This document shows, piece after piece, positions 9,869-20,926 of a stretch of DNA of 64,000 nucleotides (its first letter is position 1; every line of letters begins with the position of its first letter). The translations under genes and the position numbers were made by a program. The notes beneath the pieces were generated by a model that was not told the origin of the DNA, searched no databases, and saw only the letters and a list, made by a program, of their open reading frames with translations. Source of the stretch: Eutreptiella sp. 'Long Island Sound 2002' (taxonomy: Eukaryota > Euglenozoa > Euglenophyceae > Eutreptiales > Eutreptiaceae); contig OZ038383.1 of assembly GCA_964036045.1 (NCBI GenBank), positions 11,486,430-11,550,429 of the forward strand. Direction: 5' to 3'.

Positions 9869-12800
9869 GCTGAGCTGAAGAGATGCCGAGTGCTGTATCC
9901 TGACTTGAGGGTTCCTGTGGAGCAAAATTGGCTCGAAAACATTTTTGATTACCGCTGTAATATAGAATACGCATTGCCTGATTGACCGGCCCATGTTTTC
10001 TTACCGTTCTGTCCCCATTAACCTCAATCCTGCCCTGTGTAAGCACATGATAACCCGAATTTACAAGTTGGATGGCGTCCTGGGCCTAATTAACTGTCCT
10101 TAACGATTTTTGACCAAGATTTTGGCCCGAGCCTTCTTGCACAATGAGGCACCAGAGGTTAAGGAGGGCACAGAAGCTGGCTAGACATAGGGATGATTCA
10201 CGAAGCCTTTGTTTTTGAGCACAGTACCCGCCATTCCACTGTGTTCTGGTTGTATTTTGTTGCATGTCACATGCATGGGGGCATGTTGTCCCGTCACAAG
10301 TACGACAAACGGATCGATATCAAGTTTGGTATGCTCTGTTTTAACGTGCTGTGTTCCTCACGGTTTGCCTCTCTGACGCGAGGTCAGTATGCCATGCTCA
10401 AGCTCTGAGCCCGATTTCGAGGGGTTTGGGAGCAGTCTAACATCTTCGAATTCCGAATTCGTTCAGCAGGTTGGTTGGTTGCATCTTTGGTGTGGCCTGT
10501 GACTCAATTGTTTGGAACTTTCTTGCTCTTAATGTCTATGGCTCCGCTTCATCGCTATTTGCTCCTCAGTCCCCCTCTCCACCGGTTTTGATCATTTCTG
10601 CCCGATACTTTACCCATGAGCGTATTTCGTGCTTCCTCAGCCCCGACAGTGGCAGACCTACACAAGGCATGCCTCTACATGTGTAAGGGACTAAACTCAT
10701 TAACCTCCTGTGGGCTGGCTTCAACCAGCCGGTCTAGTGAAGGTTACAGGCTGCAATGTGGACATTCGTGATGGACTAAGGTCTGGAACTCATCATTCTT
10801 CAGATGGGCAGCAATGGGGTTTTGAGTCCTATGAACTACCCTGCTCCATGGTGCATGTTTGATGTGGCCCGGAAAATCAAGCTCAGATGTGATGATTGTG
10901 GACGCAGCTGTTGTTCTGTCAAAGCGGTTCTGGCGGGTGTACCCACCGATGCATGAGTGGCTTTTGCTACTGACATAGCCAATGATTAATTGCAGTGACA
11001 CAAACGCTGGCCACATTCTAGGATTTGACTGTGACTAGGATTTGAACTAAATCTGCAGTCTGCAGTGTAGAAGTTGTTGGCGTTTACAAATCATGCAGTT
11101 TCATCCACGCAACTTATACACAGCCACAGTGTATATGGGCAGGACCCTCACGAATTCTGATGGAGTCATTTTCTGTGCCGGCATTTTGTACTTGTATTTA
11201 TTATTTTGTGTTGTCTCCCGAATGAATGGGGTGGGGGGGCGGGGGGCGGGGTACAGGTGGTACATAGCCGCAAAAGATCGTCACAGAGCACAAACAATTT
11301 GCTGGACGCCCAACTGCCAAAGGCACTGGCTGCGGCCCAAAGACAAATGCACATATTTGCACCTCCCTGCTCACTGTGGACAGGCCTATGGCTGTGCGGG
11401 CATGCACATGCACAGTGTCCCATGCAGGCAGTCCCAGTATTGCCTGCATGAAGCTATGGCGTCGGGAGGGGTCTAGTGGGATCATTTGTGGCGAGGAAAT
11501 GCCCCCACCCACCCTTGTCTAAGGCCTGCGATCCTCGGCTTCCGCAGTTGTCCTCACTGTGCAGCTGGAATGACAGGGAACACAGTTTGTTCGTGTGCCT
11601 GTGTCTGAAGGCTCAAGGAGTTGCCAGTTCGTGCCCAAGGCTTGTTGCGCCTCCGACCATTTTTGTTGTTGCCACTGCACGGCGTTACTTGCCCCAAGGG
11701 CCCAATTTCTGAGTGTCGGTCCCCGCGGTGCCGTCACAAAGGTTCTTTTTTCACTCCGAGGCCTGTCACCCACATACAGGTGACAAATGGCAACCATTTG
11801 CCTGGGCTTCGGCAGTCTTCCTCAACCCGGCCCCGGCTGGGGAGGGGGGGGGGGGTTGCCTGTCCTCCATTCCACCCCTTGTGTTTGTGATTGGGCCTGT
11901 GTGGGATGATCTCATGGAGCAGCATGCCACAAAGAAGCACCATTTACTGAAGTCCGCGCCACCCCATGGATCTCCCGCTGCTACGCCCCAGTGTGGGATG
12001 GCTCGACTGCCTCTGTCGGGCCCCGTAGTTCAGGAGCTCGCGCAGGAGAAGAGTGCCCGGTGGCTCTGTGAGCCCGCAACTCCAGCGCACCCACAATCGC
12101 GACCATTTCAAGCCGTGCCATCTGACCATAACCACCACCTTATCTAGCGTTTCCATCGCATTGGGACGGCCCATGCATTGGCCTGCAGCATGACCTGGGG
12201 GGTTCCATGGGCAGTAGAGGGCCTGGGCACAACGCGACCGTCCCGTCTGGTCACTCATGTACCGGCCCCCTTGGGTGCCCTTCACCCGCCTCACCTCGGG
12301 AATCTGCACCCCCCGTCCCCTCACGGCCGAACCCCTTGCTCTACCCCGTACACGCCCGGGGCGTGCCGTGCCTTACTTCCTGACCATGATTTTTGTACGT
12401 TGCAGAGTTTTTCGTGTTTTTTCCCCCCCCCGCAGCCACCGCTCTATCCCCGGCCCCAGCGTATGTAAAGGCACTGGTATTGGCCCCATGTCGGACGCTA
12501 CCTGCAGCTGGCTACAGCCGCTTTGGGAAGTAGTATGTCGTTGACATACCCTTTCTTGCCTGCCGCCGAGTCATCTGTGGTAGTCGCTTGTGTCCCCGTT
12601 CTGTTGCGTCGGGTTATCTACCGCATTGCGCCTGAGACGAGGCGGGTCTGTCGCTGAGTCGCATCGCAGATCCTGTCGGACTTGGGGCCTGGGAGGGCAG
12701 ATGTCAGTCGTCATATGTTTTGTTTGTACAGTCGCCCGGCGATGTATGTCCTTTGGTACAGCCACAGCCAGTGCCGCAGCTGCAGCCCAAGATCACAGCC

Positions 12801-13780
12801 ACGACCACAGCCCTCGCCAGGATCACAGCCATCAGCACAGGCATGCGTACGGCCACAGTCACCCACAGCCGCAGGCATACGGGTTCATATCCATGCCTGC
12901 ATCCCTCTCTGGTCACTTTTCGCGCATGTCCGCCCCCATCCCCCACCGACAAGCTGCGGAAACAACCGTAGCATCTGCCCCCGCCCTGGGCCATCCCACC
13001 AATGCAGGCCAGGCCTCATCATGTAACCTACGAAATGTATGCTGTCCATGCGCTTGTCAAGAAGAGGAGGGGGCTCTCGGCCCAATGTGTGGTCAGTGCA
13101 CCGTAATCAGCCCGAGGGTTGGCGACTTTTAATGTCCTGGCCGCTCTTGCGACGGGACGTAATCAGCCCGAGGGGATGCCCCTTCACCATCCTTTCCTGC
13201 CCTGTCTCGTCTGTCCGTTTGGCTTGGCGGGGCCCGAGTCAGTCACCCTTATCTTGGTCTTCTGGGGGTTTCCTTGACCGTACGTTGTTTTGTCAAAGCT
13301 GCAGGGCTGCATTTGGATCCGTCCCCTTCTGTGCTTTCTCCCGCGGGTGTGCGCACCAGCGGCCGTGGACCCTCCCGGAGGTGTGTTGCGCTTGTGGTGG
13401 TCCAATCTTGTCAGGGCTCGAACAATCCCCAGTGCCCGACTCCACCGTCTGTGCCATATCTGACCTTCTCGCACACCTCTGCTGAGCTCCGCGTGGGGGT
13501 ATGGGAAGCACTGACCGCTCCGACACCACTTGCGATGTCGGATTGGGTGCTTTTGGGGACCCTTTAGCCGATTATTGAGTCCCTTTTCGCCTTCTTTATT
13601 TGCACCCTGCAAGGTCCCAATGTATGGCAGCACAGGGGGTTTGGGGAGAATCACACTTGGAGCCATGGCCTGGAGCAGGTTGAGTTGGGCAGAGAGGTGT
13701 AGATACGAGAATATGTGTAACTGTGTCACCAAAAATCAAAGTGTAGGGGCTGGTAGAAACAGTGTTTAGACTTTTGTGGC
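9869..13780. other. Intergenic stretch, no supported gene
   Basis: Short frames exist on both strands but none has domain-like composition or convincing splice partners. A CAC/CAGCC-rich low-complexity patch lies at about 12755-12880 and gives a His-rich frame. G/C homopolymers occur at about 11845 and 13783. Confidence 0.5.
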
Positions 13781-14918
13781 ACCCCCCCCCCCCCCCTGCA
13801 ATGCCTCCGCCCCGAGAGGGGCGTCACTTGGCCATTTTTGTAAATTTGCTGGGGCTCGTCATATACCTGCATGATATTGTGGTTCTGATTTTGCAGATTT
13901 CTTTGTCCGAAGGCAGTTGTCGTATTTGGGTTTATGTACCTTTGCAATCCCCCCCCTCCCCCAAAGGGGGATCCGTCATTTAGGTTCGGTTCCCCTGAGG
14001 GTGGGGCGTAACCGTCGCATGCCAGTGGGGGGATTTCAAGGGATGGGGGTAGGGTATGCATGGGGTGCAGATATCCCATACTTGATAGGCCTTCGCTTGA
14101 GGTTTCTGCTGTCCTTCTCTTTCATTGAGGTGTCCATCTGGAGGATTCTTTGACGTGCACGAAAAATTTACCAGTTTGGTAGATGTGGATGACGAGCCAC
14201 AGCTAAGAGAAAGCAGTTGAAATGGTAAAAGTAATTCAACTGCACGCCAAACATCGTTGAACATCGTTGAACCACGTGCAACCTACGTTCTACCTTGCTG
14301 GGCCCTTTGCTGCAACATGTCGACACTTCAACAAGGCATACCATAGACAACCGGGGGGGGCTCTCCCTATTCTGCCCCGTTTCGTGCACTAACCTGCCAG
14401 CCTCTGTACTAAGTTCCTTTGGAATATCATTGACTTGAAGTGGGTGACTTTCCAACCAGTTCTACTACTCTAGTGGACAGAATGTCCTCCAAAAAGCTAC
14501 CAAATTCTTTTTCATGTTGCCATCACCAGCCCCAAAAATGCCTACCGCAGGGGTGCCCCCGGGTCTCAAGATTTTTAATCCTTAAGGGGAGTGTTAGCGC
14601 GCCGGGCACGCGTCGGGCATCTTTTTTGACCGTGCCCCACCAGTGACCTTTTAGGGGGTGCACTAAGCACAGTGCATGCGCCCTGCAACTATTTGGACGT
14701 CCAGCCGTCCTAGAACTCCATACTTTGTGATACTATGGGCATTGTTGCTGTTTGAAAACGGGTATTTTGATGCTTCCTTCAAATTGGGGATCTGGTATAT
14801 TTTGATTCTCACCCAGTTTCACCCATTTTCATCCATTTTTTTTGCTTGTTTCCACCACATCCACTCCTTACCAGGTTGATTTGTCCCCACCATGGGGACC
14901 CGAGAAGGCAGGGGTTCT

Positions 14919-14992
14919 CCATGAGAGGGTAAATCTGGGGCTGAAGTCGGGATAGTTAATAGAAAATTAGCGCGCCGGGCAAATATTCCCCC
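14919..14992 (+). repeat. Dispersed repeat family R1, copy 1
   Basis: The block starts CTCCATGAGAGGGTAAATCT and ends TAGCGCGCCGGGCAAATATT. It matches 43940-44013 in the same orientation. A shorter TAGCGCGCCGGGCA also occurs at about 14595. Confidence 0.75.
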
Positions 14993-15225
14993 TTAGAGCG
15001 CTTGCATTTCCAGCTTTAGGGGCATTTCCAGCTTTAGCTCCAGGGTTGGAGGAAATGCCAAAGATTGATGCATAATTGGTGTCGGTTGAGGGGGATCTAG
15101 CGATACGGAACCAATTGATTTTCCGTATTGACCCGACCAATCCTCATCGCACACTTACAAAGTAGTAGGATCTCTGAGTCTGTGACCAGATGTAGTTTGA
15201 TTCTGCCCGCTTAGTGCAGACCACT

Positions 15226-15392
15226 GGCCAAGTAGACCACATGGGATAGCACACCTTCCCTACAAAGCACGTTGCATAATAAGGCAATAACTATGAATTC
15301 AACAATTCCAAATGTCATTTGTATTGTGCTTAACAAACAACATTGGTCTCACAAGTGTGGGTGTCAATACATTCAGCACAATAGTGCTGTTC
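15226..15392 (+). repeat. Dispersed repeat family R2, copy 1
   Basis: The block starts CCAAGTAGACCA and includes CCTACAAAGCACG, TTAACAAACA and ACAAGTGTGGG. It matches the reverse complement of 43793-43932 over most of its length. Confidence 0.75.
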
Positions 15393-16180
15393 ACACTCAC
15401 CGCAAACTGCCCTCCAGACTTTTGACGGTGATCGGATACCACATATGCCTGCTACTAGCATTATGGCCTGCGGTCATTTGATGGTAATCTACCTTTACCT
15501 TCCCCGTAGATTTCGCTATGGTAATGAGTCCCCAAGCCGCAAGCAATTTGGACGGCATTCCTCGACAGTATTGATGGTTGAAGTATTTAGTTTAATGGTG
15601 AAGGCCATTAAAGTTGAGTGTGCAAGGCACACTTTGAACATTTTTTTGGAGACGTCAATGATATGCACTCTAGTGTTGTTTCTTTGTCTTGACATTTTTC
15701 ATCTTTTTTTGACAACCCAACGTCACTATATTTCTAATCATCTAATCATTGGCCTCATCAACAACCATGTTGTAAGTTTATTGGCCCCACTCCATTCCTT
15801 CCCGTGGGTTTCATACGCTCAATTCTCCTATTTCTAGTAGAAGCACTGCCATTTGTGTTTCTGTATGTTGCTTTAGGCCACGGGATGGTCGATAAAAGGT
15901 GGTAAAAGTGATGGCCTCACTGTGGGGGCTAGATTTGGAGGCACTTTGGAAGGGGGGCTATGTTGGAGCTTTTGTTGGTTTTGTTGGGAACTATGGGGGA
16001 GTAACGGGCACGGTGCGCGCACGCTGCAAGTATTTGAGTTGTTCTCGGAACCACTTCCTCTAATTTAGAGGGTACCGCATGCCGTTGTTGGGGCAAAAGG
16101 GCACAACTTGTCTGCCCACATCCTTTTGTTGGTTTTCCCACATAGCAATGTCTCTTTCATGGCTTCCCAATGGTACCCCC
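15393..16180. other. A/T-richer intergenic stretch, no supported gene
   Basis: No family is recognised. The motif GGGCACGGTGCGCGCAC at about 15997 recurs in the dispersed repeats at 17.9 and 28.4-28.5 kb. Confidence 0.5.
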
Positions 16181-16182
16181 CC

Positions 16183-17091
16183 CCCCCTTGTATAAGCTAC
16201 GCCCTTGTCCAAGGTACAGTAGGCGTAGGGACCGTAATAATTGTGTACGTAATTTTAGTTGCGTACGAAATGTAGTGCGGCCACATGAGACATGGGTTTG
16301 TCGTCACATTTGCCAATTACATGGAGCGATGAACACATGCAACATGTCACATGCAAGGCAATTTGATTTTCAAGAATTTGAAGTTGCCCGAGCCCAAACC
16401 AACCCCTAAGCCTCAGCCCAAGGCATCTTCAAGAGATGAGCATGTGCAATTGTTCCGCATGGTGTATGATCGCAAGAAGGGTTTCCAAGCCGAACATTTG
16501 TAGGCTTCGCATTCTTCATTGCTTGTGCCAACATGGGTGTGAACCTGAAAATTTCATTTTCCCAAGGCTTTTTTGCGTTTGCACACACTTGCAAATGTGC
16601 CAGAGGTCAAGGTGTACTCATACCATGCGCGCGCATACGTGTGTGTTGGTAGTTTTACGTGTTGCGCGCAAGCTACGCCCTTGTCCAAGCTACAGTGGGT
16701 CACCCACGTCATGGGTCGTGGGTTCGAAACCCGGCGGACAGGTCGCTGGGGGTACATCAAAGTGGTCGACACGGGGGGTGGTTTTATTTTCGTCTCGGAG
16801 GTACCTGTCAGCTCAACCCAGTTCCTGCTGAGGGTAGGGAGGGCGACCTGACCTATCCTGAAGAACTGTGGCGGCGCCTCCGGCGCCGTATCCGAAGGAG
16901 AGCTGTGGCGCTTCGCTGGACAGATGGGACAATGTTTGCCGCGGCTCCGCCGCGTGATACTTGCTGATTGAGGGCATAGGTCTGTCGGTGGGGACCTATT
17001 GCTGAACTTTCCACTGTTCTATGGCCAAGCTACAGTGGGCGTAGGGACTGTAATAATTCTGTACATTGGCGTAGCTTATACAAGGGGGGCC
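16183..17091. mobile_element. Non-autonomous element with terminal inverted repeats
   Basis: The left end reads CCCCCCTTGTATAAGCTACG and the right end GGCGTAGCTTATACAAGGGG, a near-perfect inverted pair ~23 bases long. Inside each end is the same block in direct orientation (TACAGTRGGCGTAGGGAC then GTAATAATT). A third partial copy (AGCTACGCCCTTGTCCAAGC) sits at 16670. The ~0.9-kb interior has no transposase frame. No target duplication is clear next to the poly-C flank. Confidence 0.7.
16690..16752 (+). repeat. tRNA-like segment inside the inverted-repeat element
   Basis: CGTGGGTTCGAAACCCGGCG gives a good T-arm/B-box hairpin near 16728. The upstream part does not fold as a full tRNA, so this is tRNA-derived at best. 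Confidence 0.35.
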
Positions 17092-17565
17092 CGTTCTATT
17101 GGCGCCCCAGTTGCAGCCACTGTTGAAGCACCGTCCGAATGTAGACAGTTCGTGGCAATCAAGTATGAAGTCAATGGGTGCGTTGTTCATCACCCACGGG
17201 CACCAGTGCATCGAATTGGAGTCCACATGGGCACATGTGAGAGAAGCGATGTGCAAGAAGAAAGCCCTGATGCAGTTGTGCTGGTGTCTGCAGACACATG
17301 CGGACACAGAGGTTGATGTACTTGTGCTTGCAATTTTGCATTTGTGTTTGGTTGTGATTTTCTCGTTTTGTACTGCTCTTGTTTGTCAATTTTTATACAT
17401 TTCTGCTGGCGTTGCCTTTTTAGGACTCTGAAAGCGAGGCAGATGGTATGAACGTTGAAGGAACCACTGATGGCGAGTGCCGTGCATTTGGGGCACAAAC
17501 AGAGGCTGATGCAGCTTTGTAGGTGCCTGTGTGCCTGTGGTAGGGTTGGTTGCCAGGGCAAGGGC

Positions 17566-17745
17566 AAGATGTATGCTATGAAGTGATGCCATTTGTGTAG
17601 AATGACCGAGAGAAAAGTGGGTGGGCCAACCACAAAAGGTGTTCCTTAAGGGTTTAGGACATAATGACCCAAGATGTATGCTATGAAATGACGACATTTG
17701 TGTAGAATGGCCGTGAGAAAAGTGGGTGGGCCAACCACAAAAGGC
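17566..17745. repeat. 105-bp tandem duplication
   Basis: Copies start at AAGATGTATGCTATGAA (17566 and 17671). Both end with GAGAAAAGTGGGTGGGCC and AACCACAAAAGG, and they differ at a handful of bases. Confidence 0.9.
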
Positions 17746-17831
17746 CAAGAAATAACAGCAACTATCCAGAGCGAATCACGAAATAAAACAGACCATGCAG
17801 GATCCACTAGGATATATCAGCAAGCATTGGG

Positions 17832-17965
17832 AGCCAACCAGGGGGAATGGTGACACTTCAGGGCCTACTAGGTACCATCTACAACCCCTCTCCTGGTAGA
17901 CCATCTGCTCGGGAAGTTGTTCAAATACGTGGCACGGTGCGCGCACGGTGCAAGTACTCCCTCTA
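17832..17965 (+). repeat. Dispersed repeat family R3, copy 1
   Basis: The block runs from AGGGGGAATGGT through TAGGTACCATCTAC and CCTCTCCTGGTAGACC to GCACGGTGCGCGCACGGTGC. It matches 28430-28560 in the same orientation over ~130 bases. Confidence 0.85.
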
Positions 17966-19478
17966 TGTCCCAAAAGGCAGCACATTGCAAGGATTTCCCC
18001 TTGGAGGGTCTCCCGCACTGTACACACGTTTTGCGTCCAAGTGGGCTGTGACCGTTCTATGGTGGGCCACAATAGATGAATCGTGCCTGTACACTAAGGC
18101 ACGAGTGTTGTCCAAAGAGTTGCAAAACACTAAACCTTTCCAACCAATGTTACGGTTTGGCCTATTGCGGTCAAAGGGGGCTTTGGTGTCCACATGGCAA
18201 CAACAACTACCCAAATGGATCAAATCGGCTCTATTGCTCCCAAATTTGCAGCAAGTCATTGCCAAGATGTTGAATGTGTTCCCAAACATGGAACCAACAT
18301 GAGTAAGGAGGCCAGTGGACTCTCCCATAAGGGCACCGCAGAGGCAACATAGCGAATAGGGATGGATGGAAAGAATACACATAACATGTAGTGACAAACA
18401 ATAAGCATAAGCAACTTATGAGGCATGGCACTCTTTGAGTGCATATGCAAGGGGTACGCTTGGCGTGTTGTGGATCGCGGATATATGCTGGTTAGGTCCA
18501 GGACACACTCACGATGTTATACTTTATGCACTACTGTTTGACCCGGGCTGTCGCTTGGAAGCTCATTTGGAACTAGGTGTGCCAGAACAAAAACACAAAC
18601 ACAACAAGTCATTGACAAGAAATCAAGTGCGGAGTGGGACGTTGGGTACTATGATTGGTCAAAGGAAGAAACGGCAAGGTTGTTGCATGCGGGGTATGGG
18701 GTAGGGTTTGGGGCACTGGGGGGGTTGGGTTGGGTTGGGTCAAGGCCTCATCCGGACCTCCGGGACCACGGACATCGCCCTTCCCTGCGCGTCACAACTG
18801 GTCCGGCAAGTTCACGGTTGTCCGGTCTCAAGGCCTACCGGACTGATGACCGCCCCCGTACCCCGCGGTGGCACACGCAGGATGGAGATGCCGCCGTGCC
18901 TGTGTGTGTGGGGCGCGCGTGCTGCCTGGGGAAGTGTGTCGCTCGGTGCTCCAGGCCCCGGTGGGGAGGCTGGAAGAGCCTGACACTGAGCCCACCGGGG
19001 GAGTTGTCGGCCTGGACACGCCACCTCCAGGTCTACCGACATGCCGCTGGTCGCCCACTACTGCCGATGGCAGGGGGTGGCCATGCTCCACACACGACTG
19101 GGGGCGGTCCGCACTCCCTGATTGCACTGGCACGGGTGGTGCTGCTCTAGGCTGGACCTGCCTCCCACGGCGACGGGGCGGGCGGTTGGAGGGGCCCCGG
19201 GGCGCGCCGAGCGCTTCCCTGCCCCGGGGTCCACCCGGGCCAGAGGTCCGGGCGGCGGTGCAACTGTCCTCGTAAACGGGGGGGCCCGGAGGGCACACCA
19301 CCCGAGTGACCGCTCCTTGGCACTGGGGGGGGGGGCTTACTTACATGTCGGGTCCCCTCTTGGGGAGGTTACTTACATCTTGGGATCCCCCTTGGGACCC
19401 CCCCCCCCCTCCCCACACCCACACCCACATCATGAATGGTGAGGAACAACCAACGTGGGTGCTAACGGCTCCAAAAAA
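17966..19478. other. Intergenic stretch, no supported gene
   Basis: At 18690-19270 the DNA is G/C-rich with several overlapping frames, none recognised. Part of it (GATGCCGCCGTGCCTGTG region, ~18885) resembles ~47548, suggesting another dispersed repeat. Confidence 0.45.
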
Positions 19479-19618
19479 AACTGCAGTTAGTATAGCGCAG
19501 CGGGGTAACGAAAGTTCTGCCACCGGGCCCCCAGCACTCCCCCCCCCCCCTGTCCTGCTTCCCCTCCTCCCTCCTCCCCTCCTTAGCCTTTTTATAATTT
19601 AAAGGCGGGGGTACATCG
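19479..19618 (+). repeat. Split direct repeat A1
   Basis: It runs from AACTGCAGTTAGTATAGCGC to GGGGGTACATCG and differs from A2 mainly by three bases in the poly-C run. TTTTTATAATTTAAAGG near its 3' end (~19588-19604) resembles a TATA box and lies ~30 bases before the gag ATG, so A1 probably contains the promoter. Confidence 0.95.
19588..19604 (+). promoter_or_regulatory. Putative TATA box of the element
   Basis: TTTATAATTTAAA lies in A1, 24-40 bases upstream of the gag ATG at 19628. An identical copy is in A2 (~24013-24029). Confidence 0.4.
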
Positions 19619-19627
19619 GGTCATCCA

Positions 19628-20818
19628 ATGGGCTCGGCCAAAAATGATGGGGCTTGGGACTGGAGACGTCTAAAAGACGAGGACCCCGCGGCGAAGTCAA
19701 CAGCATGGGCCCACCTGATTCAGACGCCCTGGATGGCCCGTATGATCCCGCTTCAGCATCGCACAGAGGTGCTGGTGGCGGGCGTGGCAGGATGGTCTCG
19801 GGACAGAGTCAGCTGGAGTGCGGTGAAGCTGGCCAGGACCTTCCATGAGACGCCGGGGATCTCGTTTCAATCCCCTGATCCGCAGCGGTACGTCGACGCG
19901 CTGCTGTGTGGGCTGACACTTGCCTGGGGAGTAGAGGTGACTGCGTTCAGCCTGTCTGCGGAAGAGGCGGCCGTCGGGTTCGCTGTCTGCGACTTAATCG
20001 CCAAGCCGCCTGGAAAATCGGCGAGCAGGAGAGGAGGAGTGGGGATCAAGGGTGAGAGACACTCTCAGGGGAAGAACGCAAAGCCCGAGACCAACAGTGG
20101 TATGGCTCTGGACGAGGAGGCGGGCGCCGCAGCCGGTGAGCGCGAAGGAGGTGGGGGGCCGGCCGCGGCTGAGGAGGACGAGGAGGACGAACTGACGTAC
20201 AAGGAGCCCAGCTTCAAAAATGCCAGGTGGATGAGAAAGAGGCCCGGGGCCCCGCGGTGGACGGTCAAACTGTGCCGCCTGGTTGAGAGGTTAATGGAGG
20301 CCGAGGAGTCTGAGACTGCGACAGAGGTGTCCATGATCATTGACGATGTCTGGCAATTGCTCCTTGATTGCGACAAGTCGGGTAAGGACGCGGTCAAGGC
20401 AAAAATAAAGGAGGTCAAAAAGAGGAACAAGAAGAAGGCCAAAAAACAGAGGCGAAAGGAGAAAAAGAAGGAGATGAAGGAGCGCCGATCATCTCGGAGG
20501 GGAAAAGGGAGGCGCAGGTCCTCCGACTCGGATTCGTCGTCCACGGAGAGTAGCAGCGACAGTGCGTCCGATACATCATCCTCGGCAAGCTCCAGCTCAT
20601 CAGGGCGCCACTCAAAGCGCAAAAGCAGAGGTGGCACGCAGGGGAGCACGAGTCAGCCGGAGTTCAAGTGGATAGACGGAAAGCGCCACTTCCGCGGCAA
20701 GAAAACAGGAGACTGGGTTAATTGCGAAAACCCTCCAAAAACGGCATGCCCGGAGTGTGGTGGCCACCATTGGTGGTTTGACAGGGAGAAGCACGGGTGT
20801 AAAGGCCGAAGGAAGTGA
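19628..20818 (+). CDS. Gag-like protein of the tyrosine-recombinase element
   Basis: The 396-residue frame starts with ATG nine bases after A1. Its N-terminal ~135 residues are helical and tryptophan-rich. Then come an acidic stretch (EEDEEDE near 190), a lysine/arginine-rich basic region (~residues 255-300) and a serine-rich tract. The C-terminal zinc-binding motif is CPEC-x3-H with a later His and Cys (C374, C377, H381, H389, C391). This matches the nucleic-acid-packaging ORF1 of DIRS/PAT elements in position and layout. Sequence homology to a named gag was not established. The next frame (recombinase) begins ~110 bases downstream. Confidence 0.8.
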   Translation: MGSAKNDGAWDWRRLKDEDPAAKSTAWAHLIQTPWMARMIPLQHRTEVLVAGVAGWSRDRVSWSAVKLARTFHETPGISFQSPDPQRYVDALLCGLTLAWGVEVTAFSLSAEEAAVGFAVCDLIAKPPGKSASRRGGVGIKGERHSQGKNAKPETNSGMALDEEAGAAAGEREGGGGPAAAEEDEEDELTYKEPSFKNARWMRKRPGAPRWTVKLCRLVERLMEAEESETATEVSMIIDDVWQLLLDCDKSGKDAVKAKIKEVKKRNKKKAKKQRRKEKKKEMKERRSSRRGKGRRRSSDSDSSSTESSSDSASDTSSSASSSSSGRHSKRKSRGGTQGSTSQPEFKWIDGKRHFRGKKTGDWVNCENPPKTACPECGGHHWWFDREKHGCKGRRK

Positions 20819-20926
20819 CTGCGGAGCCATGACGATGGAGACGGGGCTGCAGGAGGCACGCGGGGGGACGAGGAGTGCGAGCGCGAGTGGCCGTGGGCGA
20901 CCGCGCGCGACAGACTCGAGGCGGCG

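Noticed and set aside
9454-9985. Long Met-Leu-Cys-Tyr-Val frames
   Set aside because: They are translations of the (ATGTT)n microsatellite; all three plus frames are equally open.
12590-13132. His-rich metal-binding protein
   Set aside because: The His-rich text comes from a CAC/CAGCC-rich low-complexity patch, and the flanks are not protein-like.
17847-18302. Protein-coding frame in repeat R3
   Set aside because: The open part overlaps a dispersed repeat whose second copy at 28.4 kb does not keep the same protein.
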